From positions 53,586,789 to 53,650,788 of the forward strand of contig OX465584.1 in the NCBI GenBank assembly GCA_950022655.1: 64,000 bases of DNA, read 5' to 3'. The notes beneath the pieces were generated by a model that ran no database searches, was not told the origin of the DNA, and saw only the letters and a program-made list of their open reading frames with translations. Of this stretch, positions 1 to 10,063 are shown one piece after another (position 1 is the stretch's first letter; each line of letters begins with the position of its first letter). Made by a program: the position numbers and the translations under genes. Source of the DNA: Alentia gelatinosa (taxonomy: Eukaryota; Annelida; Polychaeta; Phyllodocida; Polynoidae).

Positions 1-1436
1 CTCCACGCAAGATGGGCTACCTCTGGTAGTAAGTCATCGATGACCTGATGGGAAGAGAAAAGAGATTCATTATTACCATCGTTGAGTTTGGTCCAATCAA
101 TACAGTCAATTTTGGCATAATCGAAATACATATTTCTATCGGATGCGCAAATGTGGCTATTTTCTGACTTATTTTCAGGTCTAGATTTGATCGTGTTCGA
201 ATCTACTTCTCCACTAGCCTCATCATGCTCGGGAGAATTTATTATTACTACAGGTGTAGCTTTACACCTTTCGGTCTCTGTGTCGAGATCGTGTAGCATT
301 CGCAATACGGTTTCATCTCCCTTTTTGTGGGAGTCACCGCAATCGGCTCCCGCCTGGGTGTCACCACGGGTTTGTGTGGTATCACCCAGTCGGGGTTGCA
401 CGTGAGTTGTTTGTTTCACGTGTATGGCATGTCCAGAAATATTGGTATCATGTGTCCCAATATCCCTGGTTGCAGTGTCAGTGGTATGTATGGTACCAGT
501 GTGACAGCAGGTTCTGACATTAGTAGTGTCAATGTCATTGTCTGCATACCCAAACTTTTTGCTGGGTATATCAGGGTCTGTGTAGGCACTTTCATTACCA
601 CACAAATCCCTTACCTGATCTGGCTTTTTGGGCCTGATAGGTTTAAAGAAATCAGTGATCATTGATTTCCTATGTGTAGTGACAGCAGTGTCTCTCGACC
701 CCCGAAGCGAGTGGACAGGGGTGCGAGTGACAGCGTGTTGACCGTCTCCATAGGCTCCCGTGTGACGGGCGGTGCTGCCTTGGTGTCGGCCGGACACCCC
801 ATGTCTCGGCGCCCGATTGCCGGGCCCGTGTTGGCGGTATGGCATGCCGTCTCCGGCCGCCCGGGTGCCGCCGAGAAAACGAGCGGCACCGGCCTCTAGG
901 ACCCGGGCGCCGCTGCCGTGTTTACGGCCCGTCGTGCCGTCTCCGGCCGCCCGGGGTCCGCCGTGTACGCGGTAAACCCCGTCCGGCACGGCTGCGAGAG
1001 CAGCGTGACTCGACGCGGAATGCGATCTACAAGATCGGTCATCCGGGTCGTTACTACCCTGTCTGTTAATGCTAGTCGGACATTGTGTGTTGTAATCGAA
1101 AGCAGAAACATGGTCAATCAGGTCGACAGGGTTAGAACAAGTGAAAAGCAGGCGATTAGAACTTACCTCTTCGTCTGTTTTGGATTTTGGCATCGTGCCA
1201 GCTCGTCCGAACACGCCGTAGTTCGATACAGGGTCGTTGGGGGAGCTGTCTTTGAGTGTTGGAACGTCTCCCGACGCCGTCCTCTTTCGCTTGTTGGTAG
1301 TTGTGATAAAGTTGCCACTCGACGTTGGGGTTGTCTCGTGGTGTGAAGCAGCATCGGACGCATTCTCTGTGTCGTCAGTGGCTGTAAAGAGGTTCCGGGC
1401 CACAGCCGGCGTGGAGGAGCGCCCAGAGTTCGCCAT
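1..1436 (-). CDS. Long open frame of unknown, probably transposon, origin; 3' end outside window
   Basis: Read on the minus strand, the frame is open from the ATG at 1436-1434 to the left edge: 478 codons without a stop. An in-frame TAA lies about 25 codons upstream of that ATG, which fixes the start. The N-terminus is Ser/Thr/Asp-rich with a basic patch (NKRKR). The middle (about 670-1000) is GC-rich and Gly/Arg/His-rich and holds two imperfect copies of a G-G-x-R-A-A-G-D-G block. It is followed by KSMITDFFKPIR, which resembles a PCNA-binding PIP degron except for Lys in place of Gln. Two stretches inside the frame, GAG|GTAAGT near 1168 and CAG|GTAAGG near 617, look like splice donors, so a spliced host gene is possible. 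An intronless frame of this length in a repeat-rich flank suits a retroelement ORF1 better. I do not recognise the family. Confidence 0.5.
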   Translation of the reverse strand, partial: MANSGRSSTPAVARNLFTATDDTENASDAASHHETTPTSSGNFITTTNKRKRTASGDVPTLKDSSPNDPVSNYGVFGRAGTMPKSKTDEEVSSNRLLFTCSNPVDLIDHVSAFDYNTQCPTSINRQGSNDPDDRSCRSHSASSHAALAAVPDGVYRVHGGPRAAGDGTTGRKHGSGARVLEAGAARFLGGTRAAGDGMPYRQHGPGNRAPRHGVSGRHQGSTARHTGAYGDGQHAVTRTPVHSLRGSRDTAVTTHRKSMITDFFKPIRPKKPDQVRDLCGNESAYTDPDIPSKKFGYADNDIDTTNVRTCCHTGTIHTTDTATRDIGTHDTNISGHAIHVKQTTHVQPRLGDTTQTRGDTQAGADCGDSHKKGDETVLRMLHDLDTETERCKATPVVIINSPEHDEASGEVDSNTIKSRPENKSENSHICASDRNMYFDYAKIDCIDWTKLNDGNNESLFSSHQVIDDLLPEVAHLAW

Positions 1437-2078
1437 AGCGTTTGTCAGTGGTGCTGTCGGGCTGGCTGACGTACGCTTCAGGTCAGTAGAACTGAGTGGA
1501 AGTTAGGTGAAATAGACGTGTAATCGGCGAGCGACTGCTGGTATGTGACGGCGTTCTCTCGGCGGGCGGGCGGCGTGTGAGTTAATTTATTCCGGTCAGC
1601 TTCAAAGGAAGGTATCCACTGGTCAATGCTAGTCACATGCTGTCTAATTAGGTCACTGATTGGTGTTAATTGAGACAAAGAGAGGCGGGAAACGTTCTAA
1701 ACCAATGTGAATGTCTGGCTTAGCAATGTTTGGGTGCCTGTGGAGGGGAACCAGTGTGAACTGTATGACAGTGGTGTCCTCTGGTGTGATTTTATGGCAT
1801 TGATGTTAGAGAGAGTCTGTGGTGGCGCTCCCTATAGTGTTTTGTGTGGAAGTGTGTTAATGGTTTGTTCAGGTTAATGTTATCTGTCTGAACCATACCA
1901 GCAGTTTCAAATGCGTACATTCTCGTCAGGCTATATTGGCTGATTACGTGAATATCGTCCTCTCCGTTAGGAGGATTATTCTTGGGGTTGAAGGTCAGAA
2001 GTGGTTTGGAGGAATAGATTGCAGAAGACCGTCACATTTCAGTCGCCTCGTTGGTGGTGGGTATAGAGAGATTCAAAT
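1437..2078. other. No gene recognised
   Basis: This may be the leader of the minus-strand frame that starts at 1436. Short open frames here have no recognisable motifs. No repeats were found. Confidence 0.5.
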
Positions 2079-2240
2079 ATGATAAAAATGATTTGCGTTG
2101 ATTCGGGCGTCTCCGCGTTCCCGGTGGGGTGTGGGTGACTGTTCGGAGCGGGCAAAAAATTTTTTGTCCGATCCGAACAGTCACCCACACCCCACCGGGA
2201 ACGCGGAGACGCCCGAATCAACGCAAATCATTTTTATCAT
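2079..2240. repeat. Near-perfect 162-bp palindrome (foldback element)
   Basis: The arms 2079-2147 and 2172-2240 are exact reverse complements over 69 bases. The 24-base centre is itself palindromic with two mismatched pairs around AAAAAATTTTTT. The whole 162 bp can fold into one hairpin of about 81 bp with two mispairs. The arms are GC-rich within AT-rich flanks. There is no obvious target duplication (AAAT on the left, GTTT on the right). A hairpin MITE is the most economical reading; a very recent inverted duplication is the alternative. Confidence 0.9.
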
Positions 2241-3098
2241 GTTTACAAGAGTTTGCCTCAAAAGTGCATTTCTAGGCCTCTTTTCAGGATCATACAACTA
2301 CCCCCCTCCTCCATACACTTAATTCTGTGACTGAGACCACCCCACGCAGTGGGACCTGCTCACGCCGGGGCAAGCACACAACCCACCAGCGGTAAACTCG
2401 CCCCACTCAACTAAAACATCTTTAACTCAGCAACAAATCATCCTAACCTGCAATTCCCCCACCAGCAGCCTAAAACGTGAGTTTCATCCATCTCTTATCT
2501 CTACCGTGTCATCCCGCTTGTCTAGTTCTGTGAAAAACTATGAATAATTCAGCTGGGCTCTGATATTCAAGGACCACGGACAGTCACTTGTTCGTTAATC
2601 ATGATAGCCGCCTAGTCACAAGCGGGATTTGGGTTTTACACTATATGACAAACTCTGTACAGGCAATATAGTCCCTGGGCCAATCTGGAAAAGAGGCTTA
2701 TTTTAGGAGTTGGCTGCCCCCCCTGGAAACATTTGTTTTATTGTTTTATCTTGTAGATCCATCCTTCTAGTTAATATTTCCACTTGATGCGCTCTGGCAA
2801 GTGGTCGGATTACCATGGCAACAGCTGTTAAAGAGACCTCCCATCAAAATGCCTGAACACCTATAATTCTGAGTGCTGAAAACCATTACTTGGTTCTGTG
2901 TTCTTTTAAGTATTACAATGACTCATTAGATTAAACTCTTGTATTGGACTCCATAGTCTGGTCCTTTGTGGACTCAGTACAGCAAATATAATCAAATATG
3001 TCTTCTCAGTGGCCTACAGCAGCCTTTTTCATGTGTGTACCGTTAATGTCCCCTTTACACATCTGCAATTTTCCACATATTTGTTTCCTAAATAATTT
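2241..3098. other. No gene recognised
   Basis: AT-rich sequence with frequent stops in all frames. I see no coding, RNA or repeat signal. Confidence 0.5.
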
Positions 3099-3606
3099 AA
3101 AGACTATGTAATCTTTTCATATGCAGTTTTTTGCTATCTGACCATATTGTAGTATCCCGTAGGAACATTTTAAGGTATTTTAAGGGTTTTGTGATATCAG
3201 GTTCCAGGTGTATTACCGATTTCGCTACCCCTGCCGCTCAAGTTGTTTGACATACCTGAGAGTCAGTACTGAAGACATATGGTGTCTAAAGGCTATATGA
3301 CCTTTATATATGCAGTTGTTTGCTATGTTGCCATGTTCTGGCATCCCTTAGACACATTTTAAGCTATTGTTTAGTGTTCTGTGATCTCAGGATCCAGTTA
3401 AATAACCAATCTTTCTATCACTACCGCCACCATCATTTGACATTTTCGACACCCAGTTCCAATGACAGAATGCCTGAAGGCTATTAAATCTTTTCATATG
3501 CAGTTTTTTGCTATGTGCCCTATTGTGGCATCCTTTAGAAATCTTTTGAGCTATTTTTAGTGTTTTGTGATATCAGGTTCCAGGTATATTACCGATTTTG
3601 CCATAT
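3099..3606. repeat. Diverged tandem repeat, period about 188 bp, 2.7 copies
   Basis: Three copies begin near 3100, 3289 and 3476. They share a head containing CATATGCAGTT and TTTGCTATG and, near the end, GTTTTGTGATATCAGG (GTTCTGTGATCTCAGG in copy 2). The third copy stops at about 3606. The copies differ by substitutions and small indels, so the array is old. No open frame spans it. Confidence 0.75.
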
Positions 3607-4063
3607 GTAATAGAAAATACACACCATGACTAGATCTATAGTAACAAATATGATAGGGAAATAGAGTTTAATAACCCTGCCTTCACTTTCGAATGTGTTA
3701 GATTTGCACTATCATAATGAATTGTCAAGTGCCTGCGGCCCCTATCATAGCTCAAGCACCTGTCAAAGTCATAAAAGTTCATTTTCGATTAATATTTTGG
3801 TTATCATATGATAGCATCAGTTATATTTCTCTCTTTTAATCGAATTCTATCAGTTTAATACTCAGTTAAAGTTTATTGTTCAGGAAAACCACATCGCAAC
3901 TAGCACAATGTCCGTTTGCATTTGAAAATTTAGCTGGTTCCCGGGTCTGTTGCCCACTACCAGTGATACACTCTGGAACAAGCTGTAAACCACTGCCAGG
4001 TTTGCACCCGTGCAGTACTCCCTGCCTGCTAGCTCTTAGCAGCAGGGGGAACCAGCCAACCTG
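3607..4063. other. No gene recognised; degenerate LINE sequence may begin here
   Basis: The 3876-4079 open frame has no recognisable motif. Residues encoded from about 4055 on (ANLDFSW) may be the eroded start of the RT fragment that follows. Confidence 0.4.
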
Positions 4064-5090
4064 GACTTCTCCTGGCTAATCCATAGACTAAAAAACATAG
4101 GTATACACAAGCAAATAGTTAACTGGGCCAAAAATTACAAATAGATACCAATGCACATTAGCAAACCAAAAACTTTCTCTGCCTCGACGTATCTCATATG
4201 GAGTCCCCCAGGGGTCTACCCTGGGCCCTCTTTTCTTCCTTATTTTTATAATCTCACTAGAAACCTCATTAAGGCACTGCAAAATCAAAATGTACATCAC
4301 AGGGAATAACTACCCACACCTTGTCGACTCCCTACAGAATGACCTAGACCAAGTATACAGCTGGTGCAATCATAATAAACTCACTATTAACCTAAGCAAG
4401 ACCAAAGTACAAAGGTTTGGCACAAAGAATACTCTCTCAAGAACACTGAACTCTAAGTTAACTCCAGGGAACTCTAATCTGGATGAAGTAGAGAACTTCA
4501 AATATCTAGGAGTCACGTTAGATCGCTCATTGAATTATACATCGCATATCAAAGACACAATAAAAAAAGTTGCACACAAGAACTATCTGCTTACCTACAT
4601 TCGAAAATACCTTATGAGACAACAAGCCATTATGGTGTACAAAACAAAAACCCTGCCGTATCTTGACTATGGAGGTGCACTGATTCACGATACCAACAGT
4701 ACATTGCTAACACGCCTACAGAGATGCCAGAACAAGGCACTTAGGATATGTCACAACTCTCAAAACCGTATACCCACAAATATTCTTCACAAATCATTTA
4801 AATTAAACTACCTGATAGATCGACGAATTACCCAGCTCCATAAATTAGCTTACAAACGCAGTAAAGTAGCTACAAATCTAACTGGCCAAACCCTCCAAAC
4901 ACATCTCCACGACGGCCCTGTACTTCCTATCAAGCAACAAATTCGAACTAGCAATTTCAAAGAATCCGTATTGTACAAAGCCGCTAATCTATGGAACAAG
5001 CTAAGTCCGGCGCTAAGGCTTACCCACACCGAGAAAGATTTCCACACTGCCATTAAACAAATTCAAAGAAACAAAATTGACCATTACTAA
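4064..5090 (+). pseudogene. 5'-truncated non-LTR (CR1/Jockey-like) reverse transcriptase
   Basis: The fragment begins in mid-RT. One frame encodes LKNIGIHKQIVNWAKNY and then meets a TAG at about 4139. A one-base shift restores the frame, which runs through NRYQCTLANQKL and the hallmark YGVPQGSTLGPLFF to the stop at 5088. The catalytic YADD box is replaced by YITG (about 4292-4303), so the enzyme is dead. The C-terminal part keeps typical LINE features: NLSKTKV, FKYLGVTLD, and the RCQNKALRICHN segment after the RT core. The DPhe-rich tail resembles other LINE C-termini and has no RNase H. The translatable part after the Met at 4290 is 266 residues. Confidence 0.85.
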
Positions 5091-5492
5091 GAAAACAGTG
5101 CAATACTTACCTGCAAACCGGACCCATCTTTTCTTCCCCCCCTCCAAAGAACAATACACATAACCGAATCAACTCAACACATTTCCAACACTCATTATCA
5201 TAATTCGGACCAGGGTGTCCACCATGCCTTGCCTAGGACTTTAAATGTTTACCCATATCAACATGTTATCACTAGACCACCGACAACATATCATTAATTT
5301 CTCTGCTAATGATTGATGACCGATGTATTGTACCTAAGTAACACCGCCCTGCCTGTAAGCTTACTCGGTAAGCAACTCGCTGTATGTCAACTGTTCCACT
5401 GGAGCCACCGGAAGATAGGACACTTGTAGTCCTAGGTGTTTACTCCAGGGTAAATAAAAAACCTAAAAAAAAATAAAATAAAAATAAAAAAC
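5091..5492 (+). mobile_element. 3' UTR and A-rich tail of the truncated LINE
   Basis: The roughly 400 bases after the RT stop end in GGGTAAATAAAAAACC followed by an A-rich run (about 5453-5492). This resembles the tail of the larger LINE at 13150-13178 (GTGAAATAAAAAAAA...ACC). It is the expected 3' end of a retrotransposed copy. No target duplication was detected. Confidence 0.6.
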
Positions 5493-6018
5493 CTTCTGCA
5501 CCGGATCTGGTTACCTTACGTGTCCCCACACATGCTTTGTTGCTGCCCTGGTCTCCGGCCCATCAGCCTGGGACCTGGGCCCACTCAACGTCACCGCCAT
5601 GCCGGCCTCCGGGCTGCCCACCACCTCATGTCTGGTAGCGTTCTCTTCATGTGTCTCAACGTTGGCTGGCCGTCCACCAACCCAACCCGGGCCTGACCAC
5701 ACTATCGGACAGCCTGCTCAGAGCTCCACTACATGCCGCCCAGGGCTTGCTATGCCTGGAGCCTCCCCCCCCTGGCCCACCATCAGTGAATTTGAATATT
5801 CCTGCACCTACAGAGCAATTGCCTCTGCAACTTCCCTGGAGAAAGCACCATCACTTTGCTATGGCCGTCGTCTTCAGATCACTCTCCCTCACTGGACCCC
5901 GCCCACTGGCTGTCTCAATAACTCGTGACATTTCTCGTGTTATCAAGTAACTCAATAAATTCTATATCCATACCATGCCTCTGTGTTAGTCACTAGGGCT
6001 AACTGGAGGAGTTAGCGG
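5493..6018. other. No gene recognised; Pro-rich overlapping open frames
   Basis: Two overlapping frames (5599-5928 and 5651-5950) and one opposite frame all reflect a GC-rich stretch, and none has a recognisable domain. The segment around 5900-5945 (CTCGTGACATTTCT) recurs around 6530-6545, so both may be remnants of one repeat family. Confidence 0.4.
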
Positions 6019-6324
6019 TAAAGCCCAATGCCCATCTACCGATTTCGTAACATTCATGTATCTTTGTCGGCGACAAACGGATGGTAATTTGTCTCACCCA
6101 AGGCATCCTAATGGATTTGGTTGTAGTCGGTAGATCTAGAACAGCTAAGCAAGGGTCTGCCAATGATTAGTAGACCGATTTGCTTAGGACTAATATCCAC
6201 CACCCCATCTCCTTCGCCGGTCGAGAGAAGGTTACATAATTTGCCTGCGACAAGTTCACCGACTCCTATACGATTTGGGAACTAATCGCTCAACCCTGAA
6301 TCAGTAGATGGGCATCAGGCTTAA
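6019..6324. mobile_element. MITE, about 305 bp, with 25-bp imperfect terminal inverted repeats
   Basis: The left end reads TAAAGCCCAATGCCCATCT. The right end is its near reverse complement, AGATGGGCATCAGGCTTA, with the match running about 25 bp inward (CTACCGATT against AATCAGTAG). There is no coding capacity. Non-autonomous DNA-transposon relic. Confidence 0.65.
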
Positions 6325-6802
6325 TGTGAAGCAGAAGACCGTTGCCATAGACGCTCCCTCGTGTGGTTCCGGTCACATGGTTCCAGTCAGACGACCACCC
6401 ATCTCTGCAACCAGTCTGCATCCACTTTAACCCTGGGATGCAAACAGAAAGGAACCACCCATCCTACAAAAACTCTTCACTTTCCTTTCCTCAACTTCCC
6501 CTTAGTAACTTTGTAGGGCCTTCTCAATGGCTCGTGACATTTCTGTTATACTTTTATAACATTTTATACTTCTAATTACTGTATAAAATATTATCTCAGG
6601 TTAGTCATTATGGCTTTTTATGTAGCATGGGTTGTTTCTGCTTTAATTTGTCAGTCATCAGCTGTAATGCATGTGCATAGTGTCTGACAATTTCTGTATC
6701 AAGTGATGCTGCAGGAATGGTTAGATTCAATGCATATAGACATAGTTAAATGAATTTACTGAAAGCCTGAGCTTCTATTCAAGTTGATTATTGAAACCAT
6801 AT
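6325..6802. other. Probable intron or 5' flank of the transporter gene
   Basis: No coding signal. Because a strong splice acceptor follows at 6803-6816, at least the end of this stretch is probably intron after an unseen 5' UTR exon. Confidence 0.4.
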
Positions 6803-6816
6803 TTTTTTCTTTTCAG
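6803..6816 (+). promoter_or_regulatory. Splice acceptor ahead of the transporter coding exon
   Basis: TTTTTTCTTTTCAG is a long pyrimidine tract ending in CAG at 6816, with the ATG 16 bases later at 6832. This argues that translation starts at 6832 and not at the in-frame ATG at 6784, which lies in the intron. Confidence 0.8.
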
Positions 6817-6831
6817 AGAGATTCCATCAAA

Positions 6832-7857
6832 ATGGCGCTTAGAAAGGAGGCTGTCCTTAGCTATGGCTGTATACTTTTATTCATTGTCTGCTGGGTTGGT
6901 TCTAGTACTGCCGTGCAACTTCTTCAGAGAGAAGTACCCGACTTCCAATTGAGCTTCTTCAGGTACCTTGGCGGAATGCTTTTGGCTGCAGTTCCCCTTT
7001 GCTTCTACACAAGGGAAAAGCTTGCAATTCCCAAGAACTTATATCAGTATATATTTTTGATGGCTATATGTACTCTGTCTTATAATATCCTTGCCTTTTA
7101 TGCAACCTCCATTCTTCCACTGACTCATGTGGCAGGCCTTACATTGGCTTTTCAGGCTATGATAATCTGCCTTGTATCAAAAGTATATCTGAAGGAGGAA
7201 CAGAAGAGCATAACTATTGTATCCATCTTTGGATGCACAATTGGAATATTGTGTTTAGTACAGCCTTGGCATGACTTTACAAATGGATTTACACCAGGGT
7301 TTATCAAACTGCATACAGGACATATGAACACATCAATGGACTCAATGAATGTTTCTCTTGGTCATTCGATTCAAACAGTCATCTCAAGCAATCCTTGGCT
7401 TCTACCAAGTGGTTACTTAGCAGTATTATTGGCTTCATTCTGTGATGCTGCATTTATGTTGTCTGCTGGTGTTTACTTGAAAAATGAGAACCCTGCATTG
7501 TTGATATTTCTAACATCTACATTGTGTGTACCATCCAGCCTGGTGCTTTCTCTGTACTTTGAACAACCTGTTTTCATCACAAATCTAGATTCTATCATTT
7601 TGGTGTCTATACATGTTGTTGCCACTGCAGTAGCACTTCTGGCAGAAGTGAAAGCTTGTCAATCGATAAATCCTACAGAAGTGTCAATATTTGAGAGCCT
7701 TATAAGTATCGTCAATTTATTGCCTCAGTACACCATACTTAGTGCACATTTGTATGGAAGAAAGAATGCCTTAGAAGTAATCGGCTGCATCATCCTGACT
7801 GGATCGGTGATATTAAATGGATTGTTCTCTAGGGATAATGAAACACATTTATTTTAA
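6832..7857 (+). CDS. EamA/DMT-superfamily membrane transporter (SLC35G-like), single coding exon
   Basis: A 341-residue multi-pass membrane protein. Hydrophobic segments lie near residues 9-28, 42-60, 71-92, 97-118, 127-144, 192-213, 222-242, 252-271, 283-304 and 314-331, giving ten helices as two five-helix EamA repeats, the usual architecture and length of the drug/metabolite transporter superfamily. LLQREVPDFQLSFFR after helix 1 and PLTHVAGLTLAFQAM in helix 4 fit the SLC35G/EamA group. The loop between the two repeats (about 145-190) has N-glycosylation sequons NTS and NVS and probably faces the lumen or outside. The likely role is small-solute transport across a cell or organelle membrane; the substrate cannot be read from sequence. 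The start follows a splice acceptor. No frameshift or stop is seen. Confidence 0.85.
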   Translation: MALRKEAVLSYGCILLFIVCWVGSSTAVQLLQREVPDFQLSFFRYLGGMLLAAVPLCFYTREKLAIPKNLYQYIFLMAICTLSYNILAFYATSILPLTHVAGLTLAFQAMIICLVSKVYLKEEQKSITIVSIFGCTIGILCLVQPWHDFTNGFTPGFIKLHTGHMNTSMDSMNVSLGHSIQTVISSNPWLLPSGYLAVLLASFCDAAFMLSAGVYLKNENPALLIFLTSTLCVPSSLVLSLYFEQPVFITNLDSIILVSIHVVATAVALLAEVKACQSINPTEVSIFESLISIVNLLPQYTILSAHLYGRKNALEVIGCIILTGSVILNGLFSRDNETHLF

Positions 7858-8631
7858 CCCAGTAAGCCATTTTCCTAAATCCTGTTTCCATTGGTCAATT
7901 TTCCATCACCTATCTACAGTCAGGAACACCAACAGAATTTTGGCACTTCTGAAGCAATCGGTCATTGGAAATGACCGAGCTGCTGAAAAGACCAACAACT
8001 TTTTCTGCTTAGATTATGCAATGTGGCACCACTGACGGATTCATTTCCCGACTGACAGGATCAAAGCCCTTTCATTTTATCAGGGATCCAAGAAGGAAAA
8101 ACTCCTGGTATGCGAGGCAAATGAAAACCCCACTGATTATTTGATACCAACATACAGTCGTTGGCACCACCGACTGATTTTTGAGAGAACTACAAAGTCA
8201 CTATCGTTTTCATTGACCAATGGAAACGGGCCTATAGGCCAATTAAAATGGCACCGACTATTTTAGTTTGTCTGCAGGCACCCATTGAAAAAGGGTTAAG
8301 GACATTTCTAGTTTTCCCTTTGCTAGATATCAGTTTTGCGCTAGTTATTGACTTCCATATACTTGTAAAGTGTTATTTCTACACGCTTATATTATGTCTA
8401 CATAAACTCCACATTTTATTACTGGTGAAATGTTATTTGTAAATGTCTACTTCGCTGCCATTTGGAATTATAGAGGAATTCCTGTTTAGATCAAGTCAGA
8501 TGAAGAATGATCGATTTGGCATTGTTTTTGAAAATGACTCTGGGGTAAGATAGGAAACTATACGTTATATATAAATATATAACCTTGTGATCTTCAGAAA
8601 GACAGCTGGCCTGACTTAACCGGTAAACATA
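7858..8631. other. 3' flank/UTR of the transporter; no further gene
   Basis: No coding signal after the stop. No canonical AATAAA was found close by; AATTAAA at about 8240 is the nearest candidate poly(A) signal. Segments near 7960-8240 repeat words such as CACCACTGA and CACCACCGACTGA and may be an old repeat. Confidence 0.4.
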
Positions 8632-9267
8632 ATGAGTAGACTCCTGATAGGGGATTCCAGGATCCGCTATTTAAGCAGTGACATACGCATTATGCAAAAC
8701 TTTGTGACCCATAGCATCAGTGGCGCCCCGATGGCCAGGGTACGCATGTATCTGCGCACTCCCGGTAATCTAATAGGGGTCCTGATTATATATGTGTCAG
8801 CTGGAATTTGTGACCTCACCACAAAGGACAAGGACAAGCTGGTCATGTTACGACTCGAAAGTCGGGAGGGCCAACTCGGGAGAATAATAAATGTGTGTGA
8901 GAAAATGATCGAGGAAGTGAAAGAAATAGACCAACAGATCAAGATAATCTTCACAACAGTATACTCTATGAGTCTGCACGTCTGGAACAAAGGCAACGCG
9001 AAGTATGACAACGATCAAGAAGAGCTTAACAACCGAGCGCTGGAATTATCAGCAGAGATAGGGCGACTGAACGACTCTCAGGGATTCCAGACTCCCAGGA
9101 TCCATCACGTTATCCACCGCTATCGAGTTAATACACGACGCACCTACCATCTACTGACGGCTATGACGGACGGATGTCATCCAGACACCTTAAAAACCTC
9201 AAAGAAGATGGTGAAGATGCTTATCAGGACAATGCTGAACAACAAACAAGCAGGAATACATCAGTAA
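8632..9267 (+). CDS. SGNH/GDSL esterase-like ORF, probably LINE ORF1 (ES domain)
   Basis: An intact 211-residue frame. LLIGDSRIRYL places the block I GDS motif at residues 7-9 (candidate nucleophile Ser9). VSAGICDLT (about 56-63) matches the strand and loop of the Asn block, with Cys/Asp in place of the usual Asn. MTDGCHPD supplies the C-terminal Asp180-x-x-His183 pair. The SGNH fold is a known ORF1 domain in CR1-type LINEs, and an EN-RT ORF2 lies downstream in the same orientation. The gap to ORF2 (796 bp) is long for one element, so the two could come from separate copies. Whether the ORF is active is uncertain because the Gly/Asn oxyanion residues are not canonical. Confidence 0.65.
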   Translation: MSRLLIGDSRIRYLSSDIRIMQNFVTHSISGAPMARVRMYLRTPGNLIGVLIIYVSAGICDLTTKDKDKLVMLRLESREGQLGRIINVCEKMIEEVKEIDQQIKIIFTTVYSMSLHVWNKGNAKYDNDQEELNNRALELSAEIGRLNDSQGFQTPRIHHVIHRYRVNTRRTYHLLTAMTDGCHPDTLKTSKKMVKMLIRTMLNNKQAGIHQ

Positions 9268-10063
9268 AATGAACTATGGTTCTAACTCGGCTAGGTATCG
9301 GACTTCACTAAGTCATACCGACCTGAGCCTAATATCGTGGATTCTACACTCAAATAATTACAACTATAACTAACTCATTAGGGTCTGTTCATGTATCATG
9401 CTGCCTAGTTAGGCTTCTCTAAGTCGGCTAAGCTGTATATCAATGTATCATGCTCAATGTTAATATCACAGCTCGCAATTTATTCTACCTAAAGTATAAC
9501 CTCTGTACAATAGTCATATTGCTAACCCAATAATTAGTATAGAATACTTAGTTCCTTGTATGGCAAAGTTTTAATTCCTTTTATGTAACCTATCAACTCA
9601 TCTAATATAATATTTTATTGATTAGATCTCGCCGAAAAATGTCTAAATACCTGTAGCACCTAGAATTCTTACTCTAGACAACCGGTTTTGACTTCACAAA
9701 GTCAGCTGGTTCTTAAGGTAATGAACTTATCCTTATCAAAGGATATATAAAGCAAGTAGTTACACACTGTTCAACGCATAAAACTCATTCAGCGTACCTG
9801 ATAATCGCCTTTGTTCGATAATATGGTAGTATAATAACTTAAGATAAAAACATCCAGATCAACAACCATACACGGTGGAGCAGCACCAAAATTTGAAATC
9901 ATCGAATCACCCGTTACTGAGGACAAGCTTTATAGCAGTATGCCCCATGTGACGGAGTATACAGACATGCCGGCAGTATACGCTCGCATGACACTGTGCA
10001 TCATCCCTCATATTCATCCCATACTTTTTCATACTGGTCATAATGTCTTTCCAAGTATAAAAT
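9268..10063 (+). other. Spacer between esterase-like ORF and LINE ORF2
   Basis: AT-rich with no long frame. It could be the inter-ORF region of one LINE, or the 3' end of one element followed by the 5' end of another. Confidence 0.4.

Noticed and set aside
3876..4079. 67-codon frame before the LINE fragment
   Set aside because: No motif; partly overlaps the degenerate RT start in another frame.
5511..5950. Overlapping Pro-rich frames on both strands
   Set aside because: Open simultaneously in several frames because of GC-rich composition; no domain.
6784..6831. Upstream in-frame ATG for the transporter
   Set aside because: It lies within the pyrimidine tract of the splice acceptor that ends at 6816.
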